In this document: positions 57,044-64,000 of the stretch, piece after piece
Position numbering within the stretch: position 1 is the first letter of the stretch
Layout of the letters: every line of letters starts with the position of its first letter
Source: CAIRTM01 sp963723235
GTDB lineage: Bacteria > Desulfobacterota > WTBG01 > CAIYCZ01 > CAIRTM01
Direction: 5' to 3'
Assembly: GCA_963723235.1 (NCBI GenBank)
Contig: CAVRPV010000002.1
Coordinates: forward strand, 30,159-94,158
DNA: 64,000 nt
The notes under the pieces: model-generated
The model's input: only the letters and a program-made list of their open reading frames with translations
The model's database searches: none
What the model was told of the DNA's origin: nothing
Position numbers and translations under genes: made by a program

Positions 57044-57830
57044 CTATTCGCCATAGCGTGTATTGCACCCGCCCGAAAACACCCTTGTTCCGGAAGATTC
57101 AATATCCGCACGCAGCAGAGCGCGCACAACATCGGCAATCCGCACTGCCGCAACACCCATGCCACGATAAAAAAACCAGACCCGCATAAGTTCGCGCGGC
57201 CGCGCACACAGCCACAGCAGGGCAGCGATGCGGCCGAAGCGATATCGCAGACGGAAAAGTGTGGCCATGTCGGCCGTGTCGTGCAGGGCCGCATCGGACA
57301 CGACACGGATGTTTACAAAGGGCATGCCCACACGCTGAAATTCATATCCAAGCGCGGCGCTTTCCATGTCCACGACATCCGCCCGGTTGTTTTGATACAG
57401 AGCCTGCTTGTCGGCGGCACGATGCATAAATGTGCGCACCTGGCAGCACGGCCAGCATGCGCCTGCATCCCGGCTGCGCTCAGCGCGTCGAACGCCCGAC
57501 AGGACCATTCAGCGGGGCATGATATCTCCTCCAGGCTGTTCTCCCGGACGACAGACTCAACGACAACAAGTGCGCCAAGTTCCAAGCACGGATTGAGCGC
57601 CCCGGCAGCTCCGGTAATAATAACCATGCCGGGATTGACAATCGAGCACAGATTGCGCGAGCTGCCGCAGCGGCATTTTTGCGCCCCACCCCGGTTTTAA
57701 CCAGGCAGACATCCCTGCCGCACATGGTCCCGAAGAGAAATTGCCGACCGCCGTAAACCTCAACACGGCATTCGCCGATCATGCGGCGCACGCGGCGCAG
57801 TTCAATCTCTGAGGCACTTACAATGACCAT
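57044..57830 (-). CDS. Nucleoside phosphorylase-superfamily protein (two frameshifts)
   Basis: Fragments in three frames combine to one protein of about 262 aa of the PNP/UDP superfamily: MVIVSASEIELRRVRRM and LVKTGVGRKNAAAAARAI, then MVIITGAAGALNPCLELGAL with VVVESVVRENSLEE, then ADVVDMESAALGYEFQRVG and VNIRVVSDAA. The MESAA motif binds the ribose. Breaks lie near 57640-57644 and 57440-57448, each apparently a lost base. Relatives include MTA/SAH nucleosidase and futalosine hydrolase. Divergence from ahcY hints at S-adenosylhomocysteine or methylthioadenosine turnover, but the substrate is not proven. It could also be a real pseudogene. Confidence 0.72.
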
Positions 57831-58108
57831 CACTATCGTCTTCCCCGCACAGCAACACGTACTGCATGATGAACATGGGTGGCCGAGGAACGGCTTCAAA
57901 AAACCCGGAAACAACGCCAGCGGATACCAGAAGAGCACAGCCGGAAAAACAACACTGCGGGCAGGTTAAGCAGCAAAAACGCCCTTGAACGAAACTATGG
58001 CAAGCATTAAATATATTTCCAGGTTATGCGTATCTATGCTGCCGATGGCAGAATTCCTGACAAAAGTATCATTGCACCCCCCCCAAAGCAAGTCATTCTG
58101 AAAACAAA

Positions 58109-58138
58109 TTGACAATTTTGCCCTCGCAAGGGTATTAT
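58109..58138 (+). promoter_or_regulatory. Sigma-70-type promoter for ahcY
   Basis: TTGACA at 58109-58114 and TATTAT at 58133-58138 are 18 bases apart, about 35 bases before ahcY. The short leader leaves no room for a SAH riboswitch. Confidence 0.65.
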
Positions 58139-58171
58139 TATATATTAACCGAAACAGTAAGGAGAAACAGC

Positions 58172-59605
58172 ATGTCAACAACCGTAATTATGGACCTCGA
58201 ACCTGCGCTGCCCTGCAAAGTGGCTGATATGTCACTGGCTGAGTGGGGGCTTAAAGAAATGCAGCTGGCGGAGAATGAAATGCCGGGCCTTATGGCAGTA
58301 CGTGCCAAATACGGTCCCGAGCAGCCGCTGAAAGGCCTGAAAGTTATGGGCAGCCTGCACATGACCATTCAAACGGCCATGTTGATTGATACCCTGCATG
58401 CGCTGGGAGCCGATATCCGCTGGGCAACCTGCAATATTTTTTCAACCCAGGACCATGCTGCCGCGGCCATCGCCCAAAAAGGCACGGCCAGGGTTTTTGC
58501 ATGGAAGGGCGAAACGCTTGAAGAGTACTGGTGGTGCACTGAACAGGCCCTGACCTGGCCTGATGGCAGCGGCCCGAATCTCATTGTTGATGACGGCGGA
58601 GACGCCACGATGATGATACATCAGGGCGTCAAGGTTGAAAAAAATCCGGGCCTGCTTAAGCAAAAATTCGAACCCCATGAAATGCAGGTCATTATGGATC
58701 GACTGGCCGCAGGCTTTCAGCGCGATCCGCAAAAATGGACCGGAATTGCCGCTCAGGTCAAGGGGGTCTCGGAAGAAACCACCACTGGCGTACATCGGCT
58801 CTACCAGATGATGTCAGCAGGCGAGCTGCTGTTCCCGGCAATCAATGTTAATGATTCCGTCACAAAATCGAAATTCGACAACCTGTACGGCTGCCGCGAG
58901 TCACTGGCTGACGGTATAAAGCGTGCAACCGATATTATGCTGGCCGGCAAGGTATGCGTTGTGCTGGGTTATGGCGATGTCGGCAAGGGCTGTGCCGAAT
59001 CTCTCAGAAGCTATGGTGCGCGTGTTATCGTCACTGAAATAGACCCCATTTGCGCCCTGCAGGCCGCCATGTCGGGCTATGAAGTGCAGCGCATGGAGGA
59101 TGTGGTCGGGCAGGCTGATTTATTCGTGACCTGCACCGGCAACTATCATGTCATTACCGGCGCGCATATCGAAGCCATGAGAAATGAGGCGATCGTCTGC
59201 AACATCGGCCATTTTGACAATGAAATTGATATGTCCTTTCTTGAAAAAACTCCGGGATGCAGTAAAATGACCATAAAGCCGCAGGTTGACAAATGGACAC
59301 TGCCCTCGGGCCGCTCCATCATCGTCCTGGCCGAAGGCCGCCTGGTGAACCTGGGCTGTGCGACCGGACATCCCAGCTTTGTCATGAGCTCAAGTTTTAC
59401 CAATCAATGCCTTGCCCAGATTGAACTGGCCACCAAGGAACATGCGATACAAGTCTTTACCCTGCCAAAAAAACTTGACGAAGAAGTTGCGCGGCTGCAC
59501 CTGGGGCGCCTCAGTGTCGGATTAACCAGGCTCACCCAACAGCAGGCCGACTATATCGGCGTACCGGTTGAAGGCCCGTACAAAGCCGAGCACTACCGCT
59601 ATTAA
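58172..59605 (+). CDS. ahcY: Adenosylhomocysteinase
   Basis: AhcY splits S-adenosylhomocysteine to adenosine and homocysteine and so keeps methylation going. The 477-aa protein has HMTIQTAMLIDTL, WATCNIFSTQDHAAAAIA, the NAD site CVVLGYGDVGKGCA, NIGHFDNEIDM and the C-terminal YKAEHYRY. ATG 58172 has a TAAGGAG site. It is followed by plsY after 29 bases. The window has several SAM-dependent methyltransferases but no methionine synthase. Confidence 0.97.
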   Translation: MSTTVIMDLEPALPCKVADMSLAEWGLKEMQLAENEMPGLMAVRAKYGPEQPLKGLKVMGSLHMTIQTAMLIDTLHALGADIRWATCNIFSTQDHAAAAIAQKGTARVFAWKGETLEEYWWCTEQALTWPDGSGPNLIVDDGGDATMMIHQGVKVEKNPGLLKQKFEPHEMQVIMDRLAAGFQRDPQKWTGIAAQVKGVSEETTTGVHRLYQMMSAGELLFPAINVNDSVTKSKFDNLYGCRESLADGIKRATDIMLAGKVCVVLGYGDVGKGCAESLRSYGARVIVTEIDPICALQAAMSGYEVQRMEDVVGQADLFVTCTGNYHVITGAHIEAMRNEAIVCNIGHFDNEIDMSFLEKTPGCSKMTIKPQVDKWTLPSGRSIIVLAEGRLVNLGCATGHPSFVMSSSFTNQCLAQIELATKEHAIQVFTLPKKLDEEVARLHLGRLSVGLTRLTQQQADYIGVPVEGPYKAEHYRY

Positions 59606-59634
59606 CGGAACGTCACGCAAAGGCCCGGACCTGC

Positions 59635-60279
59635 ATGGATGCTGCACTACCACTCCTTATAATCGGGTCCTACCTGTTGGGATCGATACCAACCGGAGTC
59701 GTCCTGGCTGCACTGCTGGGCAAGCAGGACATCCGCACTGCCGGCAGCGGCAACATCGGGGCAACCAACGCGACCCGATTGCTTGGAAAAAAATTCGGGG
59801 CATGCACTTTTCTTGGTGACATGCTCAAGGGCTTTGTGCCGGTGCTGGCCGCAGAAATACTGGTTGCAGGCACGGGGAACGACACGCGGCTACACGTTAC
59901 GGCCGCCGCCTGCGGCCTGGCAGCCTTTCTCGGGCATCTCTATCCAATCTACCTGCGGTTCAAGGGCGGCAAAGGCGTGGCCACTGCCTGCGGTGTCATG
60001 CTGGCCCTCGAGCCGATTATTATACCGGTCCTGCTGATTATCTTTGCGAGCGTTGTTGCGGTTTCCAGACTTGTCTCCCTGGGCTCCCTGACAAGCGCTT
60101 TTGTACTGCCGCTGCTGCTGCTGGCTGTTAATTCTCTGCTGTGGCCGGTTCCGTTAGCTGTCATGGCACTGGGTTTTCTCATGGCAGTGTTTGTCTTTCT
60201 TAAACACCGTGAGAACATCGGGCGGCTGCTGCAGGGAACCGAGAATCGAGTCGGAAGAAAAAAAACAGTTGCACCGTAA
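59635..60279 (+). CDS. plsY: Glycerol-3-phosphate acyltransferase PlsY
   Basis: PlsY acylates glycerol 3-phosphate from acyl-phosphate, the first step of phospholipid synthesis. The 214-aa membrane protein has about five helices and the family motifs GSYLLGSIPTG, GSGNIGATNATRLLGKK and KGGKGVATACGV. Acyl-phosphate is made by PlsX, which is absent from its usual place beside rpmF. It lies 15 bases before the start of the next frame, probably the same transcript. Confidence 0.95.
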   Translation: MDAALPLLIIGSYLLGSIPTGVVLAALLGKQDIRTAGSGNIGATNATRLLGKKFGACTFLGDMLKGFVPVLAAEILVAGTGNDTRLHVTAAACGLAAFLGHLYPIYLRFKGGKGVATACGVMLALEPIIIPVLLIIFASVVAVSRLVSLGSLTSAFVLPLLLLAVNSLLWPVPLAVMALGFLMAVFVFLKHRENIGRLLQGTENRVGRKKTVAP

Positions 60280-60309
60280 CCTGTCCGGGTTCCGGTGGAG
60301 GAATGCGTA

Positions 60310-60964
60310 ATGGCTTTTCTGGCCGGTTTGAACGACTACCTTATAAAAAAATACCCGAACTCAGCCCTTGATGAGGCTGTGGCCTCACAGGAGCCCTATT
60401 GCCTGCATCTGCATGGTGGCACTATTGTGCAGGGCAGCATAACCGCCAATACCACCTATGATATTGAAGTAACAACGTCCGGACGGAAACAGGCGGAAAC
60501 TGCCAAAAATTCAAATTAAAATACTCTATCCGGCCGAATACGCGCAACCGGTCCAGGCACACATCACAATTGATGAAGCCCTGCAAGCCCAGGGGCTTGA
60601 TCCGATTGTTGCGGTAAAGCAGCGAAACTTTATAAAAAATAAAAACCTGTTTGTGCTGATGCGCGAACAGGAGGCACTCTCTTTTACACTGCTTGAAGGC
60701 GAGATCCTGCAGGGCTGTATTCAATCTTTTTCACGATATGAAATCACGCTGAGCATTAACGAACAAGAAACGGTTGTTGTGTTTCGTCACGCAATTTTCG
60801 ATGTTCGCAATAAACAGGGCTGCTGCTTTCTGAAAGCCTCGCAGCAATCCCTGCGCGATTGGACCAAAAGCTCTCTCTACATTGATCCGCGTCCCAGATC
60901 ACAATTGCGCCCCGGATTGAAAAAAAGCAAAATCAAGCGGCGGCGCAAGGTCATAATCCGCTGA
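60310..60964 (+). CDS. Tandem Sm/Hfq-like RNA-binding protein (one frameshift)
   Basis: The protein of about 217 aa seems to hold two Sm-like units and a very basic tail. The second (about residues 115-165) matches Hfq well: LMREQEALSFTLLEGEI, LQGCIQSFSRYEITL as Sm1, and VVVFRHAIFD as Sm2, compare Hfq YKHAI. The first (about 30-60) has PYCLHLHGGTIVQGSI, weaker but of the same form. The C-terminus reads KKSKIKRRRKVIIR. The frame shifts once between 60470 and 60500, after TTYDIEVTTSG and before LPKIQIKILYP. ATG 60310 has GGAGGAA. It follows plsY closely. A two-domain Hfq would have to form a trimer of dimers rather than a hexamer of single units; this is inference. Confidence 0.7.
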
Positions 60965-61002
60965 AACCGCCGTTTTGCTTGCTACGCCACACGTGCTTTC
61001 CT

Positions 61003-61176
61003 GCTGATTGCCTGAAAATGCCCGGATGCAAAACTCGCGCAATCATTTGTAGGGGCACGGCATGCCGTGCCCCTACCGTACGCCGCAAAGACGAATGATG
61101 CGCGCAACGCAGAACTTCGGCGAAGCTCGGGCCGTGAGCCTGTCGAACGAGCAGACAGGTGTTTTTCAACAGCCTG
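61003..61176. repeat. Dispersed inverted-repeat element, copy 4, mosaic
   Basis: This longest copy has CCCGGATGCAAAACTCGCGC on the left, TACGCCGCAAAGACGAATGA inside and TTTTTCAACAGCCTG on the right. Two other sequences are nested in it. One is a perfect 28-base palindrome at 61049-61076 (half-site GTAGGGGCACGGCA). The other is a TTCGGCGAAGCTCGGG...CTGTCGAAC block of a second intergenic repeat type. It lies between the convergent Hfq-like and selB genes and begins just after the selB stop. Confidence 0.8.
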
Positions 61177-61178
61177 TA

Positions 61179-63094
61179 CTAGTCAGCCGCTTTGCGGGGA
61201 ATACGTTTGTCGCCCATCCGGATCGTAAGGCGGGTGCGGTCAAAATACTCAAAAATGGGAATGAGGAATTTACGGGTCAGCCCGGTTTGCTCCTTAAAGC
61301 CCTGAATGGTCAGCTCGCCGTGCTTCTGCATGAACAAAACGGCCTGTTCGCTCAGATCGCGCATGCTTTCGGCCGTATAGTAGAGATCATCATTGAGCCT
61401 GACCAGCACACCCTCGCGCACCAGCAGCTGCAGGATTTCAGCAAGTTCTTTTTCCCGCACACCCGAGTTCTCAAGCACTTCCCTGCGCGTGGGCGGCATG
61501 AGACCGCCGCCCGCATACAGCCTGACCACCGTATCTTTTAACTTCTGCTGGCCCTGCTGAAGAGCCGGCCGGTGCGAAGGCAGTGACAGAAATTCCTGCT
61601 GCACTCGCATGGCGCCGCTTTCAGCCAGCCTGTCAAGCACCCATTGAAAAAGGCGCGGGTCGATATTGGGCGCAAGCCGGTCAAGCAGCTCCTGCCTGCG
61701 CATGCCGGGAACAAGCGGGCTGCTCTCGTGAAAAGCTCTCAGCTGAACAAGAGCAGACTCGTAGAGCTCATCAATAATGCCCGGCACGGAAAAAAATTGC
61801 GGCTTTTTAGCCACAAGGGTGATCTCCCCGCGCGCTGTCATGCCGTCCAGCTCCTTGAGCAATTCCTGACGGGCGCGGCCGCAGCGCCGCAGCAGTGCGT
61901 CAAATTCCATACCGCGCACACCGGCCTCACGGCAGTAGAGCTGAATACAATCGCTGACCGAGCCATCTTTCAGCACGGAGAGCCGCGCAACCGTTGCCGC
62001 AGACATGCGTTTGTGCCTGGGCGGCTGAATGTCAAGGATCATACCGCCGCCGATGGTAGCCACGGGAGAGTAGCTGCGCAGCACAAACCGGTCGCCCGGC
62101 AGCACAACCACCGGGGCGCTGAGCACGATCTGCACAAAAGCCTTATCACCGGGGAGCATTTCCTCGGCCTCAAGCAGCACAACCCGCCCCATGCGCTCGG
62201 CCGTGCCCGCGTGAAAGCGCACCGGCGCGCGGTTTTTCAGGCCCGCCCGCACCGGGAAGATGTTCATACCAGAGCGCGATTTTTTTTGTCGCCACAAGCG
62301 TGTCCGGCAACCCGACAACATCGCCGCGCGCGATGCGATCCCTTTCAAGACCCTGAAAATTAAGCGCTGTGCGCTGCCCGGCGCCGGCGCTGCCGACAGA
62401 ATCGCCGTGCACCTGCAGGCCGCGGATTTTGGCGCGCTGCCCTCCCGGCTCAATCGACACCTCATCGCCGGTTTGAAACGTGCCGGCCTGCAGCGTGCCG
62501 GTGATGACCGTGCCAAAACCTTTCATGCTGAACACGCGGTCAACCGGCAGACGGCACAGCCCCTTTGCCGAGCGCTCCTGAACGCCGTCCATCATCTGCG
62601 CCAGCCGGGCTCTCAGCTCATCGAGCCCTGCGCCGGTCTGGGCCGACACCGCCACAACCGGAGCACCGTCAAGAAATGAGCCCGCGACAAAGTCGCGCAC
62701 GTCAGCGGCCACCGATCTCAAGCCAGTCGGCATCCACAAGGTCGGACTTGGTCAGCACGATACAACCGGCCTGCACCGCGAGCATCCGGCAGATGGCCAG
62801 GTGCTCGCGGGTCTGCGGCATAACGCCCTCATCAGCGGCAATGATCAGCATGACCGCGTCAATGCCGCTTGCGCCCGCAACCATGTTCTTGACAAATTTT
62901 TCATGGCCCGGCACGTCAACAATGCCGACGCGACGCCCGCCCTCAAGATCAAGCGCAGCGAAACCAAGCTCAATCGTGATGCCGCGCTCTTTTTCCTCGC
63001 GCAGCCGGTCACAGTCAATGCCTGTCAGGGCTTTGACAAGCGCGGTTTTGCCATGGTCGATATGACCGGCGGTTCCGATAATAATGCGTTTCAT
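61179..63094 (-). CDS. selB: Selenocysteine-specific elongation factor SelB (two frameshifts)
   Basis: SelB delivers Sec-tRNA to UGA codons by binding the SECIS hairpin. The N-terminal GTPase has GTAGHIDHGKTALVKALTG, VDVPGHEKF and LTKSDLVD. Domain II has DRVFSMKGFGTVITGT, and the C-terminal half has four winged-helix units ending TRLTIRMGDKRIPRKAAD. One extra base each near 62708-62714 and 62241-62252 breaks the frame; corrected, it has about 638 aa, the family length. Sec synthesis genes (selA, selC, selD) are not in the window, and no UGA-containing selenoprotein was found here. Confidence 0.93.
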
Positions 63095-63226
63095 ACAAAT
63101 ACCAGATTTAAAATACGAAGGGTGCGGGACGACCGCCGCTTGTATTGACTACTCAAGGCAAATACTTTATCGTTGTTGGGCAATGCTGTAAAGCAGATTT
63201 CATACTTGAACGGAGAACAACCGCGC

Positions 63227-63959
63227 ATGGACATTGACGAGATTGAACTGCTCAGCCTTTTTGAAGGCCGCCTGAACCTGTACCAGTATAAAAAGGGCTA
63301 CCGGTTTTCAATCGACACGCTGCTGCTGGCCGCTTTTGCACGCCAGAGGTTGCGCGGGAGCGTGGCCGACCTGGGCACGGGCAGCGGCGTGCTGCCAATA
63401 CTGCTTGCGCGCTCACCTGATATCTGCTCGCTCACCGGTTTTGAAATACAGCCTGATCTCGCCGAGCTTGCCCTGCGCAACGTTAAGCTGCACGATCTCG
63501 GGCAACGCTTAAGCATCGAGCAGGCCGACATAAAAGAAATCCGCTCGCTGTTCAAGGCTGAATCCTTTGACGCAGCCATTGCCAATCCGCCCTTTTACCC
63601 GATTGGAACCGGCCGTATCAATACCGGCTCGCAGGATGCAGCTGCACGGCATGAGCTGCTGGCAACCCTGCAGCGATTTTGTCAGCGCGGCTGCATATTT
63701 GATCAAGAACGGAGGGAAATTCTGCGCGATATTTCCGGCCACACGCAGCGCGGATCTCATCTGCACCATGCGCGAAAACAAAATCGAACCCAAGGTGCTG
63801 CGCTGCGTACACTCACGGGCTGACGAAACGGCCGTGATGGTGCTTATTGAAGGAATAAAAAACGCCGGCAGCCAGACGACGATCCTCCCGCCGCTTGTCA
63901 TCTACTCAACCGGCCAGACCTACAGCCCTGAAGTTGTCCGCATGTTTGAAACCCTGTGA
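63227..63959 (+). CDS. TrmN6-like SAM-dependent methyltransferase (one frameshift)
   Basis: The protein resembles tRNA1(Val) A37 N6-methyltransferase. It has QYKKGYRFSIDTLLLAAFA, the SAM motif VADLGTGSGVLPILLA and the N6-methylase motif NPPFYP, then NGGKFCAIFPATRSADLI and SRADETAVMVLIEG. One extra base near 63674 separates ELLATLQ from DFVSAAAYLIKNGG; corrected, it has about 244 aa. ATG 63227 has GGAG before it. It is divergent from selB. RNA substrate by family only. Confidence 0.88.
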
Positions 63960-64000
63960 TAAAGAACACTGACCGCAGAATACGCATCAGGCCCGCCGGC

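Noticed and set aside
57831..58171. S-adenosylhomocysteine riboswitch before ahcY
   Set aside because: The likely promoter at 58109 leaves only about 30 bases of leader, and I see no fitting stem and pseudoknot there.

Overview
The window looks like chromosome of a Gram-negative anaerobic bacterium of the former Deltaproteobacteria (Desulfobacterota/Thermodesulfobacteriota). This rests on gene order. lysS-lolC-lolD-bamA-skp-lpxD-fabZ-lpxA-(Gfo/Idh)-lpxB-msbA-waaA, the rpmF-fabH-fabG-acpP-fabF-rpiB-nrdR-ribD-ribE-ribBA-ribH-nusB run, gapA-pgk-tpiA-secG-tRNA-Leu and rimP-nusA-infB-rbfA-truB-rpsO-pnp are the arrangements I know from that group. An octaheme cytochrome c, a tungsten-type aldehyde:ferredoxin oxidoreductase and SelB fit an anaerobe. 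I cannot name a genus.

Layout. 1-543: 3' part of an iron alcohol dehydrogenase. 745-12782 (minus): a long operon-like run from a DUF177 protein and L32 through fatty acid synthesis, ribose-5-phosphate isomerase, dCMP deaminase, NrdR and riboflavin synthesis to NusB and an SGNH hydrolase. 12883-13308 (minus): a small flavin-type oxidase-fold protein. 13521-27966 (plus): lysyl-tRNA synthetase, then lipoprotein release, outer-membrane assembly and lipid A synthesis and export. 28205-29470 (plus): octaheme cytochrome with its own promoter and terminator. 29579-33328 (minus): gapA-pgk-tpiA-secG-tRNA-Leu. 33624-41225: MazG, a malate/lactate-type dehydrogenase, two Band 7 proteins, RtcB and a seven-repeat propeller protein. 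41345-45056: AOR, then two exported proteins, a protein-isoaspartate methyltransferase and a peroxiredoxin. 45012-55758 (minus): M16 protease, then the translation/RNA operon back to tRNA-Gly. 55904-63959: signal peptidase, a nucleoside phosphorylase-like gene, ahcY-plsY-(Hfq-like), SelB and a TrmN6-like methyltransferase.

Two things stand out. First, many otherwise well conserved genes are broken by one-base indels that leave the protein sequence intact in the neighbouring frame. They are scattered singly over most of the window but number about two dozen in secG-tpiA-pgk-gapA. This pattern suggests consensus sequencing error more than gene decay. Joined coordinates are given for these genes. 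Second, a family of about 100-170 bp inverted-repeat elements sits in intergenic DNA, often directly after stop codons.

The most novel-looking gene is a tandem Sm/Hfq-like protein at 60310-60964, downstream of ahcY-plsY. Other unusual features are an acyl-CoA dehydrogenase inside the fatty-acid operon where fabD and plsX would be expected, a BamA with an extra N-terminal domain, a Gfo/Idh oxidoreductase between lpxA and lpxB, and a waaA with an in-frame stop shortly before the end of its conserved reading frame.
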